Shown here in pieces: positions 28,537 through 40,259 of a stretch of 64,000 bases of DNA (the first letter of the stretch is position 1; the number at the start of each line of letters is the position of its first letter). The notes beneath the pieces were generated by a model, which made no database searches, was not told the DNA's origin, and was given only the letters and a program-made list of their open reading frames with translations. The DNA comes from Gnomoniopsis sp. IMI 355080 (lineage: Eukaryota; Ascomycota; Sordariomycetes; Diaporthales; Gnomoniaceae), in assembly GCA_027946555.1 (NCBI GenBank), contig JAPEVC010000002.1:350571-414570 (forward strand). Reading direction: 5' to 3'. Made by a program: the position numbers and the translations under genes.

Positions 28537-30637
28537 ATGGCAACAGTGAGTTTACTTGCGCACTCAGGACCCGTGGACGAAGCTGACCAGGTTTCAACCT
28601 CAGAGCATAGTAGAGGCTTCAATAGAGGAGCTTCAGCAGGCCCTCATTACCGGGACTCTCAGTTCAGTGGAGCTTACGGCAAAGCATCTACTCCGCATTG
28701 CTCATTATGATCGTCGCGGTACACTGCTCAATGCCATCCCTATCATCAACACCGCTGTCTTCGATGAAGCTCAGGCCTCGGATGAGTTACGGGCGACCAC
28801 TGGAAAGACAAGGTCCGCGTTGGAAGGCATTCCAGTAACCATCAAGGACAGCTATGCAATTAAGGGGCTGACCTTGGCCGCGGGCTCTCACGCTTTTCAG
28901 AACCTCATCGCCACCGAAGATGCATTTGCCGTTTCGCAGATTAAGAACGGGGGCGGTGTAATTCTAGGCAAGACCAACATGCCACCCATGGCTGCAGGCG
29001 GGATGCAAAGAGGTGTCTATGGACGAGCAGAAAGTCCGTACAACCAAGAGTATCTTACAGCTGCTTTCGCATCGGGCTCGTCCAACGGATCTGCTACGGC
29101 AACCGCTGCCAGCTTCGGTGTCATTGGGATGGGCGAGGAAACGTATTCCTCTGGCCGTTCTCCCGCGTCCAACAATGGCCTCGTGGCTTACACCCCTTCC
29201 AGAGGAATTATCAGCATACGAGGTAACTGGCCGCTATTCTCCACCCGGGATACCGTCGTGCCACATACCCGCTCTGTCAAAGACATGATGACACTGCTGG
29301 ATATCTTGGTTGCCGAGGATGAGATCAAAACAGGTGATTTTTGGCGGGAGCAGCCATTTGTGACACTCACGCCGATCCACGAGGTTCGACCAAAGAGCTA
29401 CCATGATCTCGCGAATGCAAAGTCCTTGGCCGGAAAAAGATTGGGCGTCCCGAAGATGTATATCGGCGAAGATGACCCCGAAGCTCTCCCAGTACACACC
29501 AGCCCCTCGGTTCGTAAACTTTGGGACAAAGCTCGAGCGACCCTTGAAGCCCTTGGCGCTACAGTGGAGGAGGTCGACTTTCCCATTGTTACCAATCTCG
29601 AAAAGCCGTTGCCGGGCCAGGAGAAGCCAAAGGACCCGTACTTCCCGCCCGTCTTCAGAGACGAAGTGGATATGGTACAGTTCTCCGCATACACCTGGGA
29701 TGATTTTCTGCGCCAGAACAACGACGCTTCCTGCTCGGGAATTACAACGCTCGCGGCCGTCGACGGCGACATGATCTTCCCGCACCCACCAGGCTGCCTC
29801 CGCGATAAATACTCACCCAGCGAGCCACTCACGAAACTCGCTCCACTTGTCGAACTGGCCAAGAATCGCAAAATCGCTACCTTTGACATCCCAGATCTAG
29901 GCGCCGTTCTGCAATTATACGAGGACACGCGCAAGCGCGACCTTGAGGACTGGATGGACAAGCACAGACTCGATGCCGTGGTCTTCCCCGCCAACGGAGA
30001 CGTGGGCAAAGCGGATGCCGACCGCAACGAACAGTCCGCACGCGATGCGTGGCGGAACGGCGTGCTATACTCCAATGGGAATTGCGCGCTGCGCAAGTAC
30101 GGCATCCCGAGCATCTCTCTGCCTATGGGGGCAATGGAGGACACCAAAATACCGGTGAATCTTACGTTCGTGACGAAAGCATATCACGACAATGAAGTCA
30201 TTGAGTTTTCGTATGCGTTTGAGCAAAGTCACAAGGGTAGAACAGTGCCTGGGCGCACGCCTGCTCTACCGACAGACACGATCTCTCCCAAAGCCGTAAG
30301 CAATGGGGACCAGGCGAATGGTGCTTCTGAGCTAAAGACCGCCCCTACGCTGCAGGCGTCCGCCGAGCGCGGTGCAGACAAGCGGAAAATCGAGGTATCG
30401 GGTTTGACCAATAGCGCACACGCTGGGGGCTTGAGGTCATTTGAGGTGTTTGTTGATGGGAATTTAGCTGCCAGTCCGGTGGCAGAGGACGGTGAATGGT
30501 CTGCTGTTGTAGAGCTCAAGTCTGGTTGGAGTGGTCGTCCCGAGGAGAAGAATGTTCCTGATCCGAACTTGGCCATGATTGTGGTGTTGGCTGTTGCAAA
30601 CAATGGCAGGGCTGCTGGCGCGCTTTTGTTTGCCTAG
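28537..30637 (+). CDS. Amidase-signature family enzyme with C-terminal extension
   Basis: Two exons: 28537-28545 (MAT only) and 28604-30637, with a 58-bp intron (GTGAGT...AACCTCAG), giving 680 residues. Without this splice the frame has no ATG near its 5' end. The amidase-signature fold is shown by TIKDSYAIKG, where Lys 84 is the expected catalytic Lys, by GSSNGSATATAAS with cis-Ser 162, and by ETYSSGRSPA with the candidate nucleophile Ser 186. The spacings of 78 and 24 residues fit the Lys-Ser-Ser triad. The flanking glycines are altered from the usual GGSSGG and GGSIR. The domain runs to about residue 550 (YGIPSISLPMG). The last 120 residues are a polar linker and a compact beta-rich-looking tail not usual in the family. 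It hydrolyses an amide; substrate unknown. No signal peptide is seen. It converges on the ENA gene. Confidence 0.9.
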
Positions 30638-31106
30638 ACACAAGGACTCTAATCAGCGATGGCATATTCAATCAATTTCAACCAGAGGACTCAAGAAGAG
30701 GACTCAAGAAGAGCGCAAGTCCATTGGACAGTCTCGTAGCTTGTGTAACGTTTCAACAGTGCCATAGAAATACACACAATGTTTTCGAACCGCAGCCAAT
30801 CGCAGTTCTTACCGTAGATACGTGACATGAATAGCTTCACGGAGGAGCAATCATGGATATGGAAATCTTCTGCCTTCCGCACGCCTCTAGTAATCCATCT
30901 CTCACATAATAGAACGTTCCGAGGGAGTGGCCACGTTACATCCTAAGAACCCAAGGACGCGGGTAGAGGAAAAGCACCTTAATACATTACGGCAATGATT
31001 AGATCAATTGGGCGAATGATACAAGAATATGAGCACAAGAATGAAAGTCGAGCACTCAGTGGGCTACCAACCTGCGTGCTCGGTACTGTGATCCTCAAAC
31101 CGCCTT
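30638..31106. other. Intergenic region between convergent amidase and ENA genes
   Basis: About 470 bases between two 3' ends. It contains a direct repeat of GAGGACTCAAGAA (30685-30710, two perfect copies plus three bases). No gene is seen. Confidence 0.55.
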
Positions 31107-34100
31107 TCACGCCAGAGACGCCTCTCCCTCCTTCCGGAAGCTGAAGTTCTTTCTTAGACTCGTAAAGCTCAATGCCTTGCTCATAGTCCTGCTACCTGCG
31201 TCGCCCTGGTTGAACAAGCCTGGCACCACCTTGTGATCATCCAGGATGTTATAGGCCCTCTTTACAGCCTTCCAGGTCTCCATGCCGGCCACAAAAAGCA
31301 ATGTAAATCCAATAACGAGACCCCACTCCCAAGAAATACTTTTCTGCTTGAAGATGCTTGTGTTGAGCGTGGGTATATACACAGGAAGGAACACAGATAG
31401 AGCGCCGATGAACACGGCCCAGAAAAGGAACCGGTTCTCGTAGATGTCCTTGAAGAACTGGAAGAACCCGGCTTGTCCATCTGGACTCAGAGCGAACATC
31501 GATCGGCGTAGATGCTTGAACTCCCAGGCGGATATGAGGATGAGCCAGGTCAGCAACGCAAATACGGCAGCGCGGGCCCTAAAGACTACCTCGCACGAAT
31601 CGGAATAGGCGCGATTGCAGTCAACGCCAAGGTCTCCGTTGCCGTGTCCATAGATGACGATTATGAAGGTGGCGAGGCTGCAAGTACCCATCAACGTGCC
31701 ATATACCATCATGTCCACGATTACCTGCCAAGAGAAAATGCCCTTGGATTGTGGGGGCTTGCGCATGATGTCGATCGATGCTTTTTCGCGGCCGAGACCA
31801 AAAGCCGGGCCAGACGAGGTGATCATGTTGATCCAGATGATGGTAAGTGGTGAAATGGGAAAGACAGAAAGTCCAGCTGCATCTTTAAAGGCCAGCCCCA
31901 CAATCAGGAGGATGACCTCGCCGACGTTTGCGGTGAGCAAATGCAAGATGAATTTCTGGATATTGTCAAACATCCTCCGACCCTCTCGAATGGCTGCAAC
32001 AATGGAGTTGAATTTGTCATCGGTAAGCACGATCTTAGCCGCGGATTTGGCCACGTCGGATCCGCTGCCCATTGCAATACCGACATCTGCATTCGACAAA
32101 CTGGGGGCGTCATTGACGCCATCACCCGTCATTGCCATGAAAGCTCTTCGGCGCCGCAGAGCTTCGATCATGCGCGTCTTAGTGTCAGGGGCGCAGCGGG
32201 CAATGACCAGCGGGAGCTCATCAAGGGCGTCGATCTCTTCGTCCGTGAGCTTGTCGAAATCCGTCGCCTTGAAGACGATTGAGTCTGCCATCGAGGCAGG
32301 AAGTATTGATAGATTGTGGGGGATAATGCCAACCTCCTTCGCAATAGCCGTTGCTGTAGCTGGATGGTCACCAGTGAGCATGTGCACTTTAATACCAGCG
32401 CTTGAACACTCTGCAATTGCGGGTGTAGTCTCTCTTCGGGGTGGGTCGTAGATTCCTGCGAGACCTAGTAGAGTGAGATCTTTCTCGACATCGCCACGAA
32501 GCGCATCGTCGTTGGCACCTTCGAGGGGAGAAAATCGCCCGTTCAGCTGCTTACAGGCGATAGCGAGGACACGGAGACCCTGGGACGCGAGTTTGTCCAT
32601 TTGTTCCAGAACCTGTTCCTTCAGCTCGTCCGTCATAGTTTTCTGATCCTCGCCTTGACCGACGGTAGAGCAGAGGTCGAGGACTCGCTCCACCGCTCCC
32701 TTCGTGTAGACCATGCTGTTTGCGGCCGTTATGTCGTACTCGTTACCCTCTGGTGGCTCGTAAATAACCGACATTCGCTTGATGCTGCTGTCAAAGGGAA
32801 ACTCGGCGGCCTGTTCCCAGCCCTGTAATTCCAATTGCCGCTTGTTCACTTGAAAACGACGAGCGAACACTTGCAAAGCGATCTCAGTTGGCTCCCCGGT
32901 TGTCTGCCATGCCTGGGTCTGCTCATCGAAACGCAAAGTCGCCAAGTTGCACAGAGATGAGGCAACCAGGAAGTTGTTCAAAGCCGGATTCGGCGTAGCC
33001 TCATCTTCGTCTGGCACCTCCGGCTTGCTTAATTTCTCATCGGGGACATCGAACTTGAGCGCCGAAGCACTGCGTTCCTCATCGAAGGCTCGTTTCTTCT
33101 GCTCAGTTTCCTCAGAGGACACACAGCGGTACGTGACTTTGCCTTCTGTCGGATTGCTAGGGTTTTCCGAGTCTCGGACAGTGTAGCTGTGTGAAAATGG
33201 AAGCCAGATCTTGCGGACTATCATGGCACCCTGAGTCAAAGTGCCTGTTTTGTCCGAACAGACATTCGTAACCCCACCAAGTGCCTCAAGAGCAGAAAGA
33301 TCTCTATCGTCTGATATTAGCAGACATGGATTGGGAAGTGGGTGAATGTGCGTCGATATTATAACTTACCTGACTACCACGTTAGCCTTGCGCATCACTG
33401 TCGTTGCTACGACCATAGTAAGCGTTAGAACAGCCACCAAACTCTCCGGAATGATGGCGATGCCAGTGGAGATGGCGTAGATGACGACTTCAGTAGGAAT
33501 TTGGAAGTTGTTGACACCGAATACAATGACTGCCAGAAGCAGGGCGCAGAAGAACAAGAAATAAGCGAGCTTGCTTAATCGCTTCTGCAGCGGTGTGCCC
33601 ACGGTCAGACCGAGAAACTTGCCCAGAAAGTCGTACACTCGCCTGAACCCTCCTTTAACTGGAGCGGTCTTCCCGTATTTCTTCCAATTCATTGATCTAC
33701 CTGGCTTCCTATCTTTTTTGGTGGTGGACGCCGCGATCTTGCCAACTTCGGTCTCCATACCAGTAGCAATCACGATGCCACGGCCTCGGCCCTTTCTCAC
33801 GGTGGTGGTGGCATAGGCGATATTCAACCGGTCACCGATGCCGACTTCACCAGCGGACGCGGCCGGCTTCTCAGTGCCCGGCACGACTATGTCGTTCGCG
33901 GTGGTTTTTTCGACGGGAGCGGCCTCACCGGTCAGACTTTGCTCGTCACAGGAAAGGTTCATAGCTTCAAACATTCTCAAGTCGGCAGGCACAGTATCGC
34001 CCATTTTGAGGATGACGATGTCTCCTGGAACTACTTCGGGGCTAAAAAAAAATTAGCAAGTGCTCACAGTGTGAAAGAGTTAACAAAATCCACTTCTTAT

Positions 34101-34576
34101 CTTCAGTACCTACTTTGATATAACTTTGACTTGTCCATCGCGGAGGACGCTTGCAGACGGAGAGCTCAATGCTCGAAGAGAGTCCATTTTCTTTTCCGCT
34201 TTTAACTCTTGCACAAAACCAATAGATACATTGAGTACGATGACCGCAGCAAGCACACCTCCCTCTACCCAGTCTTTGATAGCGAAGGAGACAATGGTTG
34301 CGAAAACCAAGACTGAATATTATCAGTATCCCAGTCCACGAGGTTGAGGAGGCAGGTCCTTCTACACTTACCCATAATCATGGCATTGAAAAGCTGCTTC
34401 GCGAGGATGCTATGCCAAGAGACAGACCCCTGGATATCCAGCTCGTTGGGAGGGTATTCAGTTTGCAAATGGGCAACTTGCGTAGAAGTCAATCCATTGT
34501 CGACATCGGTCTCCAGGAAAGCTGCCACATCCGCAGATGGGAGAAGGAAGGGGTGTTTTTCGAACTGGGCCGTCAT
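31107..34576 (-). CDS. ENA1: ENA-type P-type Na+ (K+/Li+) export ATPase
   Basis: Four exons (34576-34372, 34312-34114, 34041-33370, 33303-31107) give 1090 residues, the usual size. Type IID P-type ATPases pump Na+ out of fungal cells at high salt or alkaline pH. Seen in order: the cation-ATPase N-terminal domain (about 1-70, LLPSADVAAFLETD), two spans, the actuator loop with LTGEAAPVEK (about 168), and spans with the ion-site motif IIPESLVAVLT. The phosphorylation site CSDKTGTLTQG follows, with Asp near 376. Then come the nucleotide domain (YTKGAVERVL), the hinge MTGDGVNDAPSL, and six C-terminal spans ending about 60 residues before the stop. The actuator domain carries the Lys/Arg-rich insert (about 220-260) common in fungal ENAs. 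Introns are 59, 70 and 66 bp. Three PacC-like hexamers lie upstream. Confidence 0.95.
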
Positions 34577-36344
34577 TGTTATTATTCCTTTCCTTCTTCA
34601 CTTGATTACCGTGGAGCAGAAAATAGGATAGTGCTGTACAATAGATTTCATTAGTGGACGTGCGAGATTTAGCTCGGCGTTCATAAGGTGATGGTGGATG
34701 TGTAAAGACTTCCACGTAGGTGACCTCTAGCCTTGATGCTTCTCAAACCACCGTGACATGTGACCGTGGGGCACACGGCCACTTATATAGGCATCCATCG
34801 TGAGCAAAACACTATGTACTCCAGAGTCTGTCTAGAGGACCCCGGGGACTAGCTACAACATCGGGCTGGGCGCGACCGACGACGGGCAAGTCTAGCTGTG
34901 CCGAGCTCTGGAGCCAAGTGCTCGGATGGCGCCATCGACGAACCACAGAAGCAGATTCGGAGCCGGTTGATAACTTGGGCTTATCACTCTGCAACGCACG
35001 TGAGCACGAGCAGACATGATGCTCGTTTTCATGTATGATCCTAGGCCTAGAAGGCCGTTTTTTGACTGTATGATGGCATACCAAGGTCTCGTTCACCTGG
35101 GGCGGCTCTTGGCCGTGCTGAAAGAGAATACTGGGCACTCGGCGCCGAGCTGGCCAAGACTTAGCGATTAGTCACGCTATTCACTTGAGAAGAGGTCAGT
35201 TTACATAGTACTGGACAGCGGAAGCGTACAAACAAGCGGCGATTTTGCAGCCGGGACTTTCGATAAGGTAAGTAAATGGTTTGGCTTGTACTAAGCCGTT
35301 GCTAAGCCGGTGCTAAGTCTTCGCTCTCTCTTCGTTGACAACCTGCACTTTCCAGTAAAATGAACGATCAAGCAAGTGCCCGGATGTTTAGTACCTCTGC
35401 TTATGTAATACTTCTGGACTAGGACGACGTCGTCCTCGTCTCCGGAATGGTTTACAGGGGACGTCGGGATTTTAACGAGTTCAAGATCCCACTCTGAAAA
35501 CCTGTGCGCATCACCTGATGAATGGACTGTGGGTATTTGTTGTGTTACCTGTCGACATGGAACCAGGCCCGTCCAGGATGCATCGATGCTCCCGTAAACT
35601 CACCAAGGCGAGCGCAAAATTTGTCTATGCTTTTAGGTTTGCAGGGACAGTGGGTAAGGTGATGTGTGAAGGAGAAGATGTTTTTTTTTCTATCTGGGGC
35701 TGGCGGGGCGCGTGTTCTGATTTGATGCGTTGAAGGTCTTTGCTGTACTGCGCAGGAGAGACTGTGAGACACCGCATCCACAATGAATACATGTGGAATG
35801 TCATGATGACAATGTGCGATTTGCATATGCTATGTACTGCGTACCGACTAATGTATACCACGCTGGTACTGTACGGAGTAGCAATGGCACAAACACCTGA
35901 TTGATTGATGACAAAGATGAACAAGAACCAAACAGCTGCAAGATGCTGATTCGTTGCAGGATAAAGGTGGGTAGGTGGTGCAAGGTGCAGGTGCGAGCTG
36001 ACGAAGAGCCGTGACTGCCATGGTGCAGGTTGCCCATGGCAAGGGGATAGGGATGGGCGTGGAGAACAGCCGGAAGAAGGCAAGGACTGACATCAGGTCG
36101 GTTGCTTCCCCAGGGGCCACCTGCAGCTCCGAGTTTCCTCTTTTCAACTTTGTTACTTACTCTCCGCCCTCCCTCTCAACTTCATCTATCAATCAAGACT
36201 CTTCATGAAAAAGCACCTTCTCACGCCAGGTCATCGATATTACGCAGCCTTCTCAAACTCTACAACCAACGTATTGCGATTCGATCTCGCCCTTTGTAGC
36301 TACCATAACGTCCTTTAGCCGCTGAGAAATTACGTCATCGCACC
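34577..36344. other. Divergent promoter region, ENA ATPase / disordered protein gene
   Basis: About 1.8 kb between two outward-facing genes. It holds three GCCAAG hexamers within 580 bases of the ENA start. A threefold imperfect repeat around GCTAAGCCG lies near 35292-35320, a TACGGAGTA motif at 35872-35880, and CT-rich leader DNA at about 36160-36330 before the next gene. No coding gene is supported. Confidence 0.6.
34913..35158. promoter_or_regulatory. Cluster of PacC-type GCCAAG sites upstream of ENA
   Basis: GCCAAG occurs at 34913-34918 and 35153-35158 on the plus strand and at 35108-35113 on the minus strand. GCCARG is the known core bound by the ambient-pH regulator PacC/Rim101 in filamentous fungi, and ENA sodium pumps are classic alkaline-induced genes. 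Both facts are established. That these sites work here is inference, since about one match per kilobase is expected by chance. Confidence 0.45.
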
Positions 36345-37684
36345 ATGGCCGACGCTTCAGCTCCCGTTAACACCGCAGGTGAGTTGCTACTGTTGCGCCT
36401 GCAATTGCACGACCAGGACCGTCGAGACACACTCACATCTTCCTTCTGTCAATTGACGGAGCCCAAGTGAGCCCTTTCAGTCAATGTGCTCGATCTGCTG
36501 GTCCATCTCTACAAGTTGCACCACTTGGCGCAACCTCAACCTTGGACACCGCTAACAGCTGGCCGCGATCCCCAGTCACTGCCGGCGACAATGCGACCGC
36601 CAAGAACCCTTTTGCCGACACTCCATCCACCAACCACTCCGATGCAGCCACCCCAGGAGTCTCCAAGCCGTTGGCCGTGACTCCTGAGGCTCACAAGCCG
36701 TCCGATACTCCCGCTGCTACCACTAATGGCAGTGCTGCCGCCCCCGCTGCGCCTGCCGATTCTGCCATCAACGGGAACGGCGTCAATGGCTCCGGGCCCA
36801 AGCTTGAGACTCTAGTGCCCGAAGAGACGAAGCAAACAAGTGCCCCGGCCGCGTCTGCTGCTGCCGAGGCACCGGCTACGTCTAGTCTGGGTGCGAGTGC
36901 ACCCAGTAGCTCGTCTACGTCGGCCCAGCCACCTGTCATGACCGGCGCTCTTCCAGAGGGAGACCACAGCAACCCCAAGGTTCCTGTGACCGACTCAGCA
37001 GAGTCAAATGTGAAAGATGGTGTGGAAGATGTCACTGGAGCGAAAGCTGTCCCTAAGCCAGCAGATCCCAGTCCATCTGCCCCAGCCGACTCCTCGGCTC
37101 CTGAGTCTAGCGGACTCAATGGGGAGAAGAAGGATGATACAGTGGACAATGCAACCAGCCCAAATCTCGAGGAGAAGAAGGATATTGAGGACAAGGATGG
37201 TCCTGCCTCAGGCGCTTTGACTTCGACAGGAGATTCGGGCGCTGCAGCCCCAGTCGCTGATCCGGCCGAGAAGAAGGATGTAGAGATGAAAGATGCGGCA
37301 CCCATTCCAGCCTCAGAGAAGCCCTCTGTCCCGGAGCCGGCGCCGGCCCCCGTCACAGCTCCAGTGATTGATACCACGGGCACGACCAGCACTACTGGCG
37401 CGCCAACTACCACTCCGGCTCTTGTCACTCCGTCTACTGCTGCAGCAGAAGCGACCGGCGACAAGCGTAAGGCACCTGCAGATGCTGAGGAGCCCGTCGG
37501 AGAGCCCGCTGTGAAGAAACAAAAGGGTGCCTTTTCAAAGGCTATGGACAAGGCGAAAGAAGCAGTCAAGGATGTGAAGGAAAGGGCCAAGCCCGGTCGC
37601 AAGCCTGGCAAGCGCGAGAAGAAGGAGGTTGCCCCTGTGGGACGGACCGAGAGAAAAACAAGAAGCCAAGCCCGCGCAGAGTGA
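36345..37684 (+). CDS. Disordered Ala/Pro/Ser/Thr-rich protein with basic histone-H1-like tail
   Basis: Two exons (36345-36378 and 36576-37684) give 380 residues. The first 300 are low-complexity: Ala, Pro, Ser, Thr and acidic clusters, with several EEKKD-like repeats (NGEKKDD, LEEKKDIE, AEKKDVEMKD) and no predicted fold. A nuclear signal is likely (DKRKAPADAEE plus AVKKQKG). The last 60 residues are strongly basic and helical (AMDKAKEAVKDVKERAKPGRK), like the tail of histone H1 or HMG-type proteins, suggesting DNA or RNA binding. I do not recognise an orthologue. The 197-bp intron (GTGAGT...CGATCCCCAG with a GCTAAC branch site) is longer than its neighbours and could be two introns with a small exon. 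Its upstream region is shared with ENA. Confidence 0.72.
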
Positions 37685-40259
37685 CTGATCTCGGCAGACA
37701 GCAAAATTTGGCCCATGTGATACAATGATTCCTTGTTGGATAAGATGCAAGCACTTTACTTGAAAAGAAACAGATGGCGAGAGTCAGGCAACAGGTATAC
37801 AATACCAGATTCAACTGTTCACTGGATTTGGTTTCTTTTGGTCCGGACATACGGGGGGTGGGTGGAATCTTGGGCCGAAGTTGGGTTTTGGGCGGAAAAT
37901 GAACGGTGGTCTACGGATACGGCTAGGGGGTTCTGGAGTTCTTGCTAATTCAAATCTCTCTTTGATCGATCGTGTTTTGACGGATGCTTAGAGAGAATTC
38001 TCGTGTTTACCTGGCAGGCATACTCTATATGGCGCAAGAAGCAAAGGACACGTTTGGGGTTTCCATTGCTGCTGCGTTGAAGCTCGTCTACCATGTGATG
38101 ATCAGTAGAGCAGCGATTTGTGGTCGGTCTCTCGAGCAACACGGTCACTTTTGAAGCAGGCTCAGGAACGCGTAAACCTAGTAGGTCCCAATCATGCCGA
38201 CCTAATACCCGTCTAGTATGATGGACAAATTCGTCTCCTTTCAGAGTCAGATGTGCTTACTTACAGGAAGTGAACGAGATCAGGCGGAGTGATTGGAGAG
38301 TGGCAGCGTAGGGCTGGTTTGAGGTTGCACTAAGTTCAAGAATTGGGCGAAGACCCTGGATTGCATCCAGGCTGGTCGGGTCTGGTGAACCATCAGGTTC
38401 GATTTGGTGCTCGCACACCACGAGGATAAGTATCTTGTGTAAATGCTATCGAAGAAGACTGGGTTGTGTATGGGCATATTCCAATGTATAAACTTAGCTG
38501 AATATGTAAAACATAAAAAGATTGACTGACTGTCTGTTCAGCCAAGGTCTCCCTGCTCTAGAGGTTCCTTGCACAAGGTTTCGATGCAGAAAACATTGCC
38601 CCCGGACGAGAAACCAACTGAAGACGAACACACAAAGCGATGCCAATGATGATGAAGATAAATTGTCCCTACTTTCTAGCCTTCAGGATGTGCATATTTT
38701 CACGACGTACACCTGGACTGCGTCTGTACATGAGTGCACTCGTGCAGAGGCAACCGAAACCGACGCCATCACGAAGGAGAGGCTTTTGCATGCCTGGGTA
38801 CTGTACCTAAGTTACTTGCCAAGGTAGTGAAGTATCAAGCCACGGCCAAGAATTTATTGTTACTGTACAACATACTATACACTAAGGTAGATGCAGTCTA
38901 TTTAACGGGAACGCTTGGATATGACTGCGCCTCCAAGGTAGAAAGACGACCAGAGTTTGAGCCCGAACACAGGCCCCGATCCGATGATAGCCATTTAGGC
39001 CGGTATCACAACGTAGAACTAGCGAATGATGCCATGGCTTTAGTTATCTTGGCATGACCTGTGGCGTGTCTGGAATGCCCACAAAACCAGAGCATTTTGA
39101 ACCAGGTGCTTAAGCTTATCTGTTTAGCGACGGCAGACAGGTGAAAAATACGAGGGAAAAAATATTCAACAGTCCTATGGACAGTGCAAGAATGTACGGC
39201 GTGAGCTTAAAATAGCAACGGGATCTTTGCTGGTCATGATCGAGGCCAATCATGGCATACCGAAGCGGTCACTGGGATGGGGCATTGAGGCATTGAGGCT
39301 GGGGTAATGCCCCCGTCTTCTGAGGTCATCACTTGCAGGGGGTGGGCCGGCTTCTTGGTAGGCCCTCCTCCAAGAAGAAGGGAATCTTTGAGGAAGGGAA
39401 GCGGTGCACTCAATTTGCATTGTAAAGGGATTTTATTCTACGGCGCTGCTAGCAACCTTGGTAGGACTAGTGCATCTCAAATAGAGGGAAAAGGAACAAC
39501 AAAGAAAGTCCAACAAAAAGGGTTGCCGATCCAAAGTTGGGACAAGCAGCAAAGAAGGGATCCTTTTTTTTTATTGCGAGTGGCATCTGACAGCTGTGAT
39601 ATTTCCCACCTTGGTTACATTCAAGATCGCATCCCTTGTCGCGGTCTACCTCAGGTAGTATATGCAGTAGTACTGTACAGTACAGTACTGCGTACAGTTA
39701 GCTGCCACAACATCGGAACTAAAAGACCTTCCAAAAACTTCCAGTCCTATCCCACCCACCTGCGCTGTCGTCATTGTTTATTCGCTCTCTTTTCTCCCTT
39801 TCCACGACACAATTCCACCACCAACCGCTACGACCAGGCGACTTCGACTCGACGGCGGCCTCGGCCTTACAACAACAGCAACAACAATCGCTTCTTTCGT
39901 CCCTCATTCAACCGTACGGCACGCACGCTCTCGTTCACTCTGCTGGGCTAGTTATCGGTCGCCTCTCTGTGACCAAAAGTTTCAACTCGCGACAGAGGCC
40001 AATTCTTCCGGGCTGCCAACCACCCACAGGCCGCTGGCCCAACCCTCAGCTCGCCGTTTGATTCCGACCTCACTTGGACTCGACCCTCAGCATTGTGTTG
40101 CGAGTAATAAAAGTACCTGGAATCGAACATCATCCTACTCGAAACATCCAAACCGTCGCGTCTCTTATCAACAGCATCATTCTCCGGTATTTTCTCATAC
40201 TGCACGACTGCTTGCAACACAACAAAATTTCCGCCCGGGCTGGGCATCAATTTCTCACC
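37685..40259. other. 2.6-kb intergenic region upstream of the CSC1-type channel gene
   Basis: This holds the 3' end of the disordered-protein gene and a long promoter/leader for the channel gene. A 14-bp palindrome lies at 39670-39683. CT- and CA-rich leader-like DNA with several small upstream open frames fills about 39720-40259. The longest frame (39307-39951) has no recognisable protein features. No gene is called. Confidence 0.55.
39670..39683. repeat. 14-bp GTAC palindrome
   Basis: GTACTGTACAGTAC is a perfect palindrome inside a longer GTAC/CAGTAC-rich stretch (about 39667-39696), some 580 bases upstream of the channel gene. It may be a dimeric regulator site or a hairpin. Confidence 0.4.

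Noticed and set aside
29398..30147. 249-codon minus-strand frame inside the amidase
   Set aside because: Antisense shadow. The plus strand holds the catalytic motifs.
31654..32451. 265-codon plus-strand frame inside ENA
   Set aside because: Antisense shadow of the ATPase nucleotide-binding and membrane region.
36691..37725. 344-codon minus-strand frame
   Set aside because: Mirror of the Ala/Pro/Ser-rich coding sequence of the disordered protein. Low-complexity DNA leaves both strands open.
39307..39951. 214-codon plus-strand frame before the channel gene
   Set aside because: Composition is that of leader/promoter DNA (Ser/Arg/Asn runs), the end is ragged, and it has no domain.
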